From: Mitsuaria sp. GD03876
GTDB taxonomy: Bacteria; Pseudomonadota; Gammaproteobacteria; Burkholderiales; Burkholderiaceae_C
Assembly (NCBI RefSeq): GCF_029840635.1
Contig: NZ_JAOCCU010000035.1
Coordinates: 1 to 64,000, forward strand
Direction: 5' to 3'
Length of the DNA stretch: 64,000 bases
Part shown: one piece after another, positions 1 through 8,148 of the stretch
How the letters are laid out: each line of letters opens with the position of its first letter
Position numbering within the stretch: position 1 is the first letter of the stretch
The notes under the pieces: generated by a model
The model's database searches: none
Told to the model about the DNA's origin: nothing
What the model saw: the letters and a program-made list of their open reading frames with translations, nothing else
Position numbers and translations under genes: made by a program

Positions 1-39
1 CCGGCCCTGGCCGGCGATGAGGACTGGACGACGTTCTGA
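1..39 (+). CDS. 3' end of an upstream gene (partial)
   Basis: Reading frame 1 is open from the window edge to a TGA at 37-39 and would encode the last 12 residues of a protein ending in an acidic stretch followed by WTTF. The codon use fits the neighbouring genes, and an inverted repeat follows. Too little is visible to name a product, and chance cannot be excluded. Confidence 0.4.
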   Translation, partial: PALAGDEDWTTF

Positions 40-50
40 TGTAGAACCAT

Positions 51-105
51 CCGGCCCGGGGGACTTCCCTGTCCCGAAAGCGGAGGATTCCCTCCGGCGG
101 GCCGG
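51..105 (+). terminator. Inverted repeat after the first partial gene, possible terminator
   Basis: Eight-base arms CCGGCCCG (51-58) and CGGGCCGG (98-105) are perfect complements. They enclose a second hairpin, CGGAGG-ATTC-CCTCCG (81-96). No T-run follows, so termination is only a guess from position. Confidence 0.25.
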
Positions 106-159
106 ACTCCTAAGCTGCGCACCGCCGCGGTGCTTGTGGTTGCCGCGCAGGAGTGCCCC

Positions 160-840
160 ATGCAGGTCGCGAGCCCCCTGGTCCGCATCGACTACCCGCA
201 TCTCGCCCGTCGCGAGATGCTGGCCTTCCTGCCGAGGGAGTGCCCGCGGCTGCTCGACGTGGGCTGCAACACCGGGGCCTTCGGCGAGGCGGTCAAGGCC
301 GCGCGGCCCGGCACCGAGGTCTGGGGCGTCGAGCCCGACGCCGGCGCGGCGGAGCGCGCGGGCCACCACCTCGACCATGTGATGCAGGGTTACTTCGGCG
401 CCGGCCTGACGCTGCCCGAAGGCCACTTCGACGTGATCGTCTTCAACGACGTGCTCGAGCACATGCCCGACCCGTGGGCGGCGCTGAACCATGCCGCGCC
501 GCTGCTGGCGCCGGGCGGCCAGGTGGTGGTGTCGCTGCCCAACCTGCTGCACCTGGACACGCTGTGGCCGCTGGTGCGCAACCGCGACTTCCGCTACGAG
601 TCCAGCGGCGTGCGCGACCGCACCCACCTGCGCTTCTTCACCCGCACCAGCGCGCTGCGCATGTTCGACGAATGCGGCTACGAGGTGCTCAGCGTGCAGG
701 GCATCAACGAGCAGTGGTACTCGCGCTCCATCCCGCGGCGCATCGTCTACCGGCTCTTCGGGCGCCAGCTGGAGGAGACCAAGTACGTCCAGTACGCCTT
801 CGTCGCGCGGCCGGCGGGCCCGCCCCGCCTGGCGTCCTGA
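160..840 (+). CDS. Class I SAM-dependent methyltransferase
   Basis: A 226-residue protein with a Rossmann-fold methyltransferase core. The SAM-binding motif I reads LLDVGCNTGAFGEAV near residue 30. An acidic motif (VIFNDVLEHMPDP) and a later PGG turn (LAPGGQVVVSLPN) are typical of the Methyltransf_11/23 (UbiG-like) families. I chose ATG 160 because AGGAG lies 7 bases upstream; an in-frame GTG at 130 would add ten residues without a ribosome site. Such enzymes often modify lipids, sugars or quinones; nothing nearby fixes the substrate. It stands alone, followed by an 84-bp gap before the next gene on the same strand. Confidence 0.85.
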   Translation: MQVASPLVRIDYPHLARREMLAFLPRECPRLLDVGCNTGAFGEAVKAARPGTEVWGVEPDAGAAERAGHHLDHVMQGYFGAGLTLPEGHFDVIVFNDVLEHMPDPWAALNHAAPLLAPGGQVVVSLPNLLHLDTLWPLVRNRDFRYESSGVRDRTHLRFFTRTSALRMFDECGYEVLSVQGINEQWYSRSIPRRIVYRLFGRQLEETKYVQYAFVARPAGPPRLAS

Positions 841-924
841 GCGCCTGGCGGTCTCCGCGCCGGCGCGGTCGCGAAATCGCCCCACCGCCGACGGGTGTCA
901 TCGGCAGCCGCGACAATCGGCCCC

Positions 925-1965
925 ATGCGCGCCCTGATCGACCTGCTGATCCAACACGACTTCCTGCTCGTTTTCCTCGTGACGCTGGCGGCGCGCATCG
1001 GCGCGCCGGTGCCGGCCGCGCCGCTGCTGGTGGTCGCGGGCGGCCTGGCGGCGGCGGGGCGCCTGTCGGCGCTGTCGCTGGTCGTGGCCGCGGTGCTGGC
1101 CAACGTGCTGGGCGACGCGATCTGGTTCATCGCCGGGCGCAGCTACGGTCACCGCGTGCTGCGGCTGCTGTGCCGCGTCTCCCTGTCCCCCGACGTCTGC
1201 GTGCGCCAGAGCGAAAGCCTGATCGCGCGCTGGGGCGGCAGTTCGCTGCTGGCGGCCAAGTTCCTGCCCGGCATCTCCGTCGTCGCGGCGCCGATGGCCG
1301 GCGCGCTCGGCATGGGCTGGCGGCGCTTCGTCGCCTACGACGCGGTCGCCGGCCTGGTCTGGACGCTGTGTTTCCTGGGCCTGGGGTTGGTCTTCAGCAA
1401 CCAGATCCAGGACGTGCTGGACGCGTTGTCCAACGCCGGGCTGGCCGCGCTGGCGGCCATCGGCGCGGCGCTGCTGCTGATGGTCGGCAACCGCTGGCGC
1501 CGGCGGCGCCAGATGGCGCGGCTGCAGAACGAGGTCGAGCGCATCAGCGTCGAGGACGCCGCCGCGCTGGTCGACCAGGACATGGCGCCGCTGTTCATCG
1601 ACGTCCGCAGCGATCCTGGTCGCGATGCCGATCCGCGCACCTTGCCGGGCGCGCTCAACATCCCGCTGACGCGGCTGCCCGAGTACGCCGACCAACTGCC
1701 CGACGACCGGCTGCTAGTCCTGTACTGCAACTGCCCGAACGAGGTCTCGGCGGTGCAGGGCGCGCACGAACTGCTCCAGCGCGGCCACGCGCGGGTGCTG
1801 GCGCTGGACGGCGGCCTGGACGGCTGGCATGCGCTGCAGCGCCGCCGCAACCGGGACCGTGGCGACAGCGGCGACGGCGACGCGGTCGCGCCGACACCGG
1901 CCTCCGCTCCGACACCGGCGGCCCCGTCGGGCTCGACGCCTTCCGCCTCGCCGGCCGTCCCCTGA
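925..1965 (+). CDS. DedA-family membrane protein with C-terminal rhodanese domain
   Basis: A 346-residue fusion. Residues about 1-190 form a hydrophobic DedA/VTT (SNARE-associated) domain with the family signature of a re-entrant helix followed by GSSLLAAKFLPGISVVAAPMAG. DedA proteins are undecaprenyl-phosphate or phospholipid translocases of the inner membrane. Residues about 200-310 form a rhodanese domain that begins with FIDVRSD and carries a cysteine-containing active loop (LYCNCPNE) and a GGLDGWHAL end. The last 30 residues are Pro/Ala/Ser rich. ATG 925 was chosen over an upstream in-frame GTG (895) because the DedA domain starts there. The fusion architecture recurs in proteobacteria; the job of the sulfurtransferase part is unknown. 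Confidence 0.85.
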   Translation: MRALIDLLIQHDFLLVFLVTLAARIGAPVPAAPLLVVAGGLAAAGRLSALSLVVAAVLANVLGDAIWFIAGRSYGHRVLRLLCRVSLSPDVCVRQSESLIARWGGSSLLAAKFLPGISVVAAPMAGALGMGWRRFVAYDAVAGLVWTLCFLGLGLVFSNQIQDVLDALSNAGLAALAAIGAALLLMVGNRWRRRRQMARLQNEVERISVEDAAALVDQDMAPLFIDVRSDPGRDADPRTLPGALNIPLTRLPEYADQLPDDRLLVLYCNCPNEVSAVQGAHELLQRGHARVLALDGGLDGWHALQRRRNRDRGDSGDGDAVAPTPASAPTPAAPSGSTPSASPAVP

Positions 1966-2017
1966 TCTGAGGAGGGCCGGTGACCGCGGCTGGCCCGGCG
2001 CTTGCATACTCGCGCCC

Positions 2018-2596
2018 ATGACCGTCGCCGCCCTGCCTGCCGCTGCTCCCGTGCTCGCGCCGACCATCCTCGACCTGGAGGCGTCCGGTTTCGGGCGAGG
2101 CAGTTATCCGATCGAGATCGGTTTCGTCGAGGCGGGTGGGCTGCCGTTCTGCTCGCTGATCCAGCCGGCGCCGGACTGGGCGCACTGGGACGAGCAGGCG
2201 GAAGCGCTGCATGGCATTTCGCGCGAGCTGCTGCTGCGGCACGGTCGTCCCCGCGAATGGGTCGCCGACGAGCTCAACAAGCGGCTGGCCGGCCAGACGG
2301 TCTATTCCGACAGCTGGGGTCATGACTACAGCTGGCTGAGCAGGCTTTTCGACAGCGCGGGCCGCCTGCCGCGATTTCGTCTCGAGGATCTGCGTCGCCT
2401 GCTCACCGAGGACGAGGCGTCGCGCTGGAACGGCGTGCAGCAGGAGGTCCGTGCCGAGGCGCAATTGCGGCGTCACCGCGCCAGCGCCGACGCGAAGGTC
2501 CTGCAGATGACGCTGATGCGCCTGAAGCATGGCCCGGCGACGCCGACGGCCTCATTGAACGGCCGCGCCCCGGACGACTTCGGCAACTGCGGCTGA
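2018..2596 (+). CDS. DnaQ-like 3'-5' exonuclease (DEDDh family)
   Basis: A 192-residue protein with the three exonuclease motifs in order. Motif I is ILDLEASGFG, with the metal-binding Asp and Glu. Motif II is the region SDSWGHDYSWL around residue 100. Motif III is HRASADAKVLQ near the C-terminus, giving the His and final Asp of the DEDDh set. The domain fills almost the whole protein, so it is a stand-alone nuclease rather than a polymerase subunit. A long open frame extends upstream to 1829, but that part is arginine-rich shadow sequence; ATG 2018 is the first sensible start. It ends one base from the stop of the convergent diguanylate cyclase. Confidence 0.7.
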   Translation: MTVAALPAAAPVLAPTILDLEASGFGRGSYPIEIGFVEAGGLPFCSLIQPAPDWAHWDEQAEALHGISRELLLRHGRPREWVADELNKRLAGQTVYSDSWGHDYSWLSRLFDSAGRLPRFRLEDLRRLLTEDEASRWNGVQQEVRAEAQLRRHRASADAKVLQMTLMRLKHGPATPTASLNGRAPDDFGNCG

Positions 2597-2597
2597 C

Positions 2598-4910
2598 TCA
2601 GCCTCGATCGACCCCCGGCCGCGACGCCCGATCGGCGCAGAGGGTCCCGCTGGACTGTCCCCGTCCGGCGCGCTTGGCGCGATAGAGGTGGTCGTCGGCC
2701 TGCTCGACCAGGTCGTCGAGCGTCGCTCCCCTTGCCCAGCGCACGCAGTAGCCGACGCTGGTTCCGATGTGCAGCTCCAGCGCCCCGATCCGGAACGGCA
2801 TCGTCAGCGCGTGCACCAGCTTGTCGGCGACGACCTGCGCGTCGGCCGGCTTGGCGACGTGGGTGAGGAACACCGCGAACTCGTCGCCGCCGACGCGCGC
2901 GACCAGGTCCTGGGGCCGCAGCGCATGCCGGATGCGTCCGGCGACGGCCTTGAGCAGCGCGTCGCCGACCGGATGGCCGTATTCGTCGTTGACCGGCTTG
3001 AACCGGTCGAGGTCCAGGTATAGCAGCGCCACCAGCTCGTCGCGGTCGTCCGCGCGGCGCAACGCGGCGCCGACCTCGGACGCGAAGCCGGCCCGGTTGA
3101 GCAGCTCGGTCAGCGGGTCGGTGTTGGACGCGCGCAGCAGCCGCATCTGTTCCTGCTTGGCGTCGGTCACGTCGCGCGCGACGCCGTAGGCGCCGATGAT
3201 CGCGCCGTCGTCGTTGAGCAGCGGCGCGTAGGTCAGCTCCACATAGCGCGTCTCGCCGCGATCCTCGCCGTCCAGCGGCATCGGCCGGCTGACGCCGTCG
3301 TCGTCGCGCATCTCGACCACGCTGGTCTCGCCCGCGAAGGCGCGGCGGATCAGCGGCCGCACGGCGGGGTAGAGGTCGTCGAAGACCTCGGACGCCTGCC
3401 GGCCGTGCCAGGAGCGCTCGGGGATGTCGAAGCGCCGCTCGAAGGCCTTGTTGCAGAACAGCACCCGCTCGTCGGTATCGACCGCCAGCATCATGACGTT
3501 GACGCTCTGCGCCATCGCGCCCATCACCGCCTGGCTGCGTTCGCGCTCGCGGCGGGCGGCCAGCTCGGCGCTGATGTCGGCGATGGTGCCGGCGTGCGCG
3601 ACGATGCGTCCGCCCAGCCGCATCGGCCGCATCCGCAGCCGCACCAGCAGCTCGGTGCCGTCGCGGCGGGTCAGTTGCCGCACGCGGTCCACCGGCTCGC
3701 CGCGCGCGGCCAGCACGCCCCATTGCTCGCGGGTCAGCTCGCGCTCCGTCGACGGCAGCCGGTCCAGCCAGCCCCAGGCGAGGTCGTGGCGGTCCACCTC
3801 CAGCATGCGCAGGTAGGTCTCGTTGGCGTAGACGGTGCGGCCGTTGAGGTCGCAGCGGAACAGCCCCATCGGCGACGCGTCGGCGGTGGCCTCGCGTTCC
3901 GCCTCGCGCAGCCGGGTGCGCTGCTGGATGCGGGTGAACCAGGCCATCAGCCCGATCGCGATCACGCTGATCAGCATCGAGAAGCCGAGCACCGCGCGCC
4001 GTTGCTGCAGGTAGCCGGCGAGGATGCGGTCGCGCTCGAAGGAGACGTACAGCCGCATCGGGTAGTCCTGCAGCACGCGGTAGGACACGATGCGCTCGAG
4101 CCCGTCGGCCGGGCTTTCCGCGACGATGAACTGGCCGCTGGCCGGCGGGTCGGGCGGCATCGCGTCGCCGCCGGGCAGCGCGCGCAGGTTGGTGCCGATC
4201 AGTCCCTGCACCTCGGGCCAGCGCGCCATCGCGATGCCGTCGTCGCGTTCCAGCAGGATCGCCGTGCCGGCACGCATCGTGCGCGCGCGGTAGATGCGCT
4301 GCAGCACGTCGATGTCGATGAAACCGACGGTGGCGGTGAACGGTCCGGCGGGCGCGCTCAGCCGCGTGGCCATCGGCACGACCAGGTGCGCGCCTGGGCG
4401 CAGCTGCAGCGGCCGGCCGATGACGATGCTGGGGCCGCCGGGCTTGCCGAGCTCGGACAGGAAGCTCTTCGGGCCGAGGTCGACATAGGGTTCGCCGGTC
4501 ACCGACGGGATGCGCCAGAGGCGGCCATCGGTCGCGGCGAGCATCACGTCGGTCAGGCCGCGCGAGTTGTCGCGCAGCGAGTCCGCCAGCAGCGACACCG
4601 TCGCGTCCAGGTCGTGGCGGTCGGTCTTGCGCGTCATCAGCAGCAGGTCGATGGTGCGCAGGCTGCCTTCCGTCTCGCGCAGCAGCTGTTCGGTGTCCTG
4701 CGCCGCGTTGAGCGCGATGCCGTGCAGGTCCTGCTGCAGGTCTTCGACCAGCGAGCGCGGATAGATCAGCGCGAACCACAGCACCAGCGCCCACAGCACC
4801 ACCAGCACCAGCCCCAGCGCCAGGAACGGACCGTAGACCAGCAGTCGCCGGACCTTCAGTCGCTCGGCGACGGACTGGGTGAACAGGGAGGAGCTGGGCA
4901 TCGGCCACAT
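2598..4910 (-). CDS. Membrane diguanylate cyclase: periplasmic sensor, PAS repeats, GGDEF
   Basis: A 770-residue c-di-GMP synthase. A first transmembrane helix at about residues 25-50 and a second at about 300-320 bracket a periplasmic sensor of Cache-like type (it includes DVMLAATDGRLWRIPSV). Two PAS-type segments follow (about 335-450 and 460-590), then the GGDEF domain. The active-site GGDEF is intact at residues 674-678, and an RPQD sequence ends five residues before it, matching the inhibitory I-site spacing; product feedback inhibition is therefore expected. No EAL domain is present. The start could also be the ATG nine bases later; neither has a clear ribosome site. The gene stands alone. 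Confidence 0.9.
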   Translation of the reverse strand: MWPMPSSSLFTQSVAERLKVRRLLVYGPFLALGLVLVVLWALVLWFALIYPRSLVEDLQQDLHGIALNAAQDTEQLLRETEGSLRTIDLLLMTRKTDRHDLDATVSLLADSLRDNSRGLTDVMLAATDGRLWRIPSVTGEPYVDLGPKSFLSELGKPGGPSIVIGRPLQLRPGAHLVVPMATRLSAPAGPFTATVGFIDIDVLQRIYRARTMRAGTAILLERDDGIAMARWPEVQGLIGTNLRALPGGDAMPPDPPASGQFIVAESPADGLERIVSYRVLQDYPMRLYVSFERDRILAGYLQQRRAVLGFSMLISVIAIGLMAWFTRIQQRTRLREAEREATADASPMGLFRCDLNGRTVYANETYLRMLEVDRHDLAWGWLDRLPSTERELTREQWGVLAARGEPVDRVRQLTRRDGTELLVRLRMRPMRLGGRIVAHAGTIADISAELAARRERERSQAVMGAMAQSVNVMMLAVDTDERVLFCNKAFERRFDIPERSWHGRQASEVFDDLYPAVRPLIRRAFAGETSVVEMRDDDGVSRPMPLDGEDRGETRYVELTYAPLLNDDGAIIGAYGVARDVTDAKQEQMRLLRASNTDPLTELLNRAGFASEVGAALRRADDRDELVALLYLDLDRFKPVNDEYGHPVGDALLKAVAGRIRHALRPQDLVARVGGDEFAVFLTHVAKPADAQVVADKLVHALTMPFRIGALELHIGTSVGYCVRWARGATLDDLVEQADDHLYRAKRAGRGQSSGTLCADRASRPGVDRG

Positions 4911-4932
4911 TGTGGCCGTGCGGCGGCCGGGT

Positions 4933-5196
4933 TCAAGCGTCCGTCGACGTCGCGCCGGGAGGGCGCCCCGGGGAGGCCGGCACGTGGCTGGCGGGGTCGT
5001 CGCGGGCCAGTTCGGCCAGACAACGCAGGCACAGGCAGCGGTCGGGCCAGCGCGCGGCGAGCTCGCGCTTCAGGTCCTCGCCCAGCCGCGTGCCGAAGCA
5101 GGCGCACCAGCCGTCCTCGACCCCGCAATGGAAGCCGCCGCCGCAGCGCGGGCAGGCGGTGTTGTCGAGCGGGACGGGGGTGGCGGGCGCGGTCAC
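4933..5196 (-). CDS. Small cysteine-rich CWC-family protein
   Basis: An 87-residue protein starting at GTG, with paired cysteines in CPRCGGGFHCGVEDGWCACF and a second group CLCLRCL. This is the pattern of the cysteine-rich CWC family (Pfam 'Cys_rich_CWC'), which probably binds zinc or another metal. The function is unknown in the family. The second half is a proline-rich tail. It lies upstream of the diguanylate cyclase on the same strand with a 22-bp gap, so the two may be cotranscribed. Confidence 0.6.
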   Translation of the reverse strand: MTAPATPVPLDNTACPRCGGGFHCGVEDGWCACFGTRLGEDLKRELAARWPDRCLCLRCLAELARDDPASHVPASPGRPPGATSTDA

Positions 5197-5296
5197 GGCG
5201 GCGGCATCGGGGTGGCGGGTGGATCACTGTAGCGCGGGCGGAACCGGGTCACATGCCCCGGTACTGATCGGCCCCATCCACTCTCAAGGAGGCGCC

Positions 5297-5332
5297 ATGT
5301 TCTGGCCCTTGCTGCTGCTCCTGCTGGCTTGA
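5297..5332 (+). CDS. Possible 11-residue hydrophobic peptide
   Basis: An ATG at 5297 sits five bases after a perfect Shine-Dalgarno AGGAGG and opens an 11-codon frame, MFWPLLLLLLA, ending at TGA 5330-5332. The peptide would be entirely hydrophobic. It could be a leader peptide, a membrane micropeptide or a chance frame in an intergenic strip. It lies between the diverging CWC gene and the 3' end of matB, so it leads into no same-strand gene. Confidence 0.3.
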   Translation: MFWPLLLLLLA

Positions 5333-5350
5333 TCCCAGCCTCGCGCCGGC

Positions 5351-6907
5351 TCAACCGAACAGCCCGCGATGCCGGTCGCGCAGCAGGTTCTTCTGCACCT
5401 TGCCCATCGCGTTGCGCGGCAGCTCGGTCGCGACGAAGACCTGCTTGGGCACCTTGAAGCCGGCGATCCGGTCCTTCAGCGCGCCGACCAGCGCGGCGCC
5501 GTCCAGGTCCGTGCCGGGTCGCGGCACCACGACCGCGATCACGCCTTCGCCGAAGTCGGGATGCGGCACGCCGATCACCGCCGACTCGGCCACGCCGGGC
5601 AGCTCGTTGAGCCAGCCCTCGATCTCCGCCGGATAGACGTTGTAGCCGCCGGTGATGATCAGGTCCTTGCTGCGGCCCACGATGGTCACGTAGCCGCGGT
5701 CGTCGCGCCGGCCGACGTCGCCGGTCTTGAACCAGCGGTCGTCGGTGAACTCCTCCTTCGTCTTCTCCGGCATGCGCCAGTAGCCGGCGAACACGTTGGG
5801 GCCGCTCACCTGCAGGTGGCCGATCTCGCCGTCGCCCTCGGTGGAGCAGGGGGCGCCGTCGTCGGTGACGACGCGCACGCCGACGCCGGGCAACGGGAAA
5901 CCGACGGTGCCGCCGCGGCGCTCGCCGTCCTCGGCCTTGTAGGGGTTGGAGGTCAGCATGACGGTCTCGCTCATGCCGTAGCGTTCCAGGATCGTGTGGC
6001 CGCTGCGGCGCTGCCACTCATTGAAGGTCTCGATCAGCAGCGGCGCGGAGCCGCTGATGAACAGCCGCATCCGCGCGCACTGGTCCCTGGTCAGCGCGGC
6101 GTGCTCGAGCATGCGGACGTAGAGCGTGGGCACGCCCATGAACAGGGTGGCGTCGGGCAGCCGCGCGATCACGCCGCGCGGATCGAAGCGGTTGAACCAG
6201 AGCATCCGCGCGCCGGCCAGCAGCGCGCCGTGCGACGCGACGAACAGCCCGTGCACATGGAAGATCGGCAGCGCGTGGACCAGCACGTCGTCCGCGGACC
6301 AGCCCCAGTAGTGCTTCAGCACCTCGGCGTTGGACAGCAGGTTGCCGTGGCTGAGCATCGCGCCCTTGCTGCGGCCGGTGGTCCCGCTGGTGTAGAGGAT
6401 CGCGGCCAGGTCGTCGGCCGCCTTGGCGGCGACCTGGTGCGTGTCGGGCATCTGCACCGCGCGGTCCAGCAGCGTGCCGGTCCGGTCCTCGTTCAGCGTG
6501 AACACCCAGGGCACGCCGGACTGGAAGGCCAGCTTGCTGATCCAGCCGAAGTGCTTGCCCGCGCAGACGACCACCGCCGGCTCGGCGTTGCCGATGAAGT
6601 ACTCCAGCTCCGCGGCCTGATAGGCGGTGTTCAGCGGCAGGTAGACGTAGCCGGCGCGCAGCACCGCCAGGTACAGCAGCAGCGCCTCGACGCTCTTCTC
6701 GGTCTGCACCGCGACGCGGCTGCCGGCGGGCAGGTCCAGCGAGGCCAGCAGGTTGGCGATCATCGCCGTGGCGCGGTCGATGTCGCGCCAGCTGTAGCAG
6801 CGTCCGGCGTCGGGCCCGTCGGCCAGTTCGATCGCGCAGGCGTGCAGGTCGTCGGAGAAGTTGGCGCGCAGCGCCGCGAACAGGTTGGCGTTGGGAGAGG
6901 CGTTCAT
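5351..6907 (-). CDS. matB: Malonyl-CoA synthetase (ANL-family acyl-CoA ligase)
   Basis: A 518-residue ATP-dependent acyl-CoA ligase. The adenylation motif reads AILYTSGTTGRSKGAMLSHGN, followed by the aromatic/gate region (ERYGMSETVML), the hinge aspartate (FKTGDVGRRDDRGYVTIVGRSKD) and the C-terminal catalytic lysine region (LPRNAMGKVQKN). Length and the N-terminal MNASPNANLFAALR pattern match MatB-type malonate:CoA ligases, which activate malonate or methylmalonate in the cytoplasm. The start ATG overlaps the stop of the Bug receptor gene (ATGA), so the two are translationally coupled. The pairing supports uptake and activation of a dicarboxylate such as malonate. A general acyl-CoA ligase remains possible. 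Confidence 0.8.
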   Translation of the reverse strand: MNASPNANLFAALRANFSDDLHACAIELADGPDAGRCYSWRDIDRATAMIANLLASLDLPAGSRVAVQTEKSVEALLLYLAVLRAGYVYLPLNTAYQAAELEYFIGNAEPAVVVCAGKHFGWISKLAFQSGVPWVFTLNEDRTGTLLDRAVQMPDTHQVAAKAADDLAAILYTSGTTGRSKGAMLSHGNLLSNAEVLKHYWGWSADDVLVHALPIFHVHGLFVASHGALLAGARMLWFNRFDPRGVIARLPDATLFMGVPTLYVRMLEHAALTRDQCARMRLFISGSAPLLIETFNEWQRRSGHTILERYGMSETVMLTSNPYKAEDGERRGGTVGFPLPGVGVRVVTDDGAPCSTEGDGEIGHLQVSGPNVFAGYWRMPEKTKEEFTDDRWFKTGDVGRRDDRGYVTIVGRSKDLIITGGYNVYPAEIEGWLNELPGVAESAVIGVPHPDFGEGVIAVVVPRPGTDLDGAALVGALKDRIAGFKVPKQVFVATELPRNAMGKVQKNLLRDRHRGLFG

Positions 6908-7902
6908 CAATCCAGTTTCGCACCGCTGCGCTTGACGACGTCGGCCCAGCGGACGATCTCGCCGTGCACGTACTTGCCGAAGGCGTCGCCGTACAGGTTG
7001 GGCATCTCGGTGCCCAGGCCGGTCCAGATCGTCTTGAGTTCCTCGCTGGCGAAGGCCTTGCGCATCTCGGCCTGCATCGCGGCGATCACTTCCTTGGGCG
7101 TGCCCTTGGGCGCCCACAGCCCGTACCAGGTCGACACCTGGTACTGCGGGATGCCGGCCTCGACGGCGCTGGGGATGTCGGGGAAGCCGGGCGCGCGCTT
7201 GGCCGAGGCCACCGCCAGCGCCTTGATGCGGCCGCCGCGGATGTGCGCGGCCGACGAGCCCAGGCCGTCGAACATCAGGTCCACCTGGCCCGCCATCAGG
7301 TCCTGCAGCGCGGGTCCGGCGCCGCGGTAGGGGATGTGGGTGATGAAGGTCCGGGTCTGCAGCTTGAACAGCTCGCCCGCGAGGTGGTGCGAGGTGCCGT
7401 TGCCGGCGGAGCCGTAGTTCAGCTTGCCGGGGTTCTTCTTCAGCACGTCCAGCAGGCCCTTGACGTCGGTGGCCTGCACCTTGGACGGGTTGACCACGAT
7501 CACCTGCGGCACGCTGGAGATCAGGCCCACGGGCACGAAGTCCTCCTCGAGCCGGTACTCCAGCTTCGGGTACATCGCCGGCGCGATCGCGTGGTGCACC
7601 GCGCCCATGAAGAAGGTGTAGCCGTCGGGGGCGGCCTTGGACGCGATCGTCGCGCCGACGGTGCCGCCGGCGCCGCCCTTGTTGTCGATGATGAACTGCT
7701 TGCCGACCTGCTTGGTCAGCACCGCGGTCAGCGGGCGGGCGAAGGCGTCGGTGCCGCCGCCGGCGGGGAAGGGCACGACGATCGTCACCGGGCGGCTCGG
7801 CCAGGCCGACTGCGCGAACGCGGCGGGCGACGCGCCCGCGACCGCCAGCAGCGCCGCGCCGGTCCCGAGCAGGCGGCGACGGGCCGCGGAAATCTTGTTC
7901 AT
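6907..7902 (-). CDS. Bug-family periplasmic substrate-binding protein (TctC-like)
   Basis: A 331-residue periplasmic receptor of the tripartite tricarboxylate transporter family. The N-terminus has twin arginines (RRRLLGTGAALLAVAGASPAAFA) and a clear cleavage site, then WPSRPVTIVVPFPAGGGTD, the family hallmark of the ligand-binding loop. Later family motifs (NYGSAGNGTSHHLAGELFK, HIPYRGAGPALQDLMAGQVDLMFD) are intact. An AGGAG lies 6 bases before ATG 7902. No TctA/TctB membrane genes are nearby, as is common for Bug proteins in Burkholderiales. Coupling to matB suggests malonate or a similar small dicarboxylate as ligand, which is inference. Confidence 0.9.
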   Translation of the reverse strand: MNKISAARRRLLGTGAALLAVAGASPAAFAQSAWPSRPVTIVVPFPAGGGTDAFARPLTAVLTKQVGKQFIIDNKGGAGGTVGATIASKAAPDGYTFFMGAVHHAIAPAMYPKLEYRLEEDFVPVGLISSVPQVIVVNPSKVQATDVKGLLDVLKKNPGKLNYGSAGNGTSHHLAGELFKLQTRTFITHIPYRGAGPALQDLMAGQVDLMFDGLGSSAAHIRGGRIKALAVASAKRAPGFPDIPSAVEAGIPQYQVSTWYGLWAPKGTPKEVIAAMQAEMRKAFASEELKTIWTGLGTEMPNLYGDAFGKYVHGEIVRWADVVKRSGAKLD

Positions 7903-7983
7903 GGGGGTCTCCTGTGGGCCGGGGCCGGCCGCCTTCGTGTAGGGGGTGGGCGGTTTATAGCCGCATCGGGGCCGGCGCGGCGT

Positions 7984-8035
7984 GACAGCGGCCCGGGGGA
8001 ATCCCCAGGGCCGTCGCGGTCGGCGGACGGCTGTC
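7984..8035. promoter_or_regulatory. Everted GACAGC/GCTGTC repeat in the Bug-activator divergent gap
   Basis: GACAGC (7984-7989) and its complement GCTGTC (8030-8035) lie 40 bp apart in the 246-bp gap between the Bug gene and the sigma-54 activator. Between them is a smaller palindrome GGGGGAATCCCC. The nine-base GACAGCGGC (7984-7992) recurs at the upstream site of the sigma-54 promoter at 14174-14182. A binding site for the adjacent activator is possible but unproven. No sigma-54 -24/-12 pair was found in this gap; on the minus strand TATAAA (about 7954-7959) could serve as a -10. Confidence 0.25.
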
Positions 8036-8148
8036 GCACGGGGGGTGGCTGCTACATTGGTCCGCATCAGATCCGAGGCGGCCCGCGGCGCGGCGACCCG
8101 ACCCGGACACGCCGCGGTCCACCGCGACGAATGCCCAGGAGACGAGTC

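Noticed and set aside
6964..8148. Open frame continuing upstream of the sigma-54 activator over the Bug gene
   Set aside because: It is antisense to a clear receptor gene, and the ATG with AGGAG at 8149 begins the recognisable PAS domain.
7903..8148. Sigma-54 promoter for the Bug-matB pair
   Set aside because: No GGCAC-N5-TTGC or near match was found on the minus strand in this gap.
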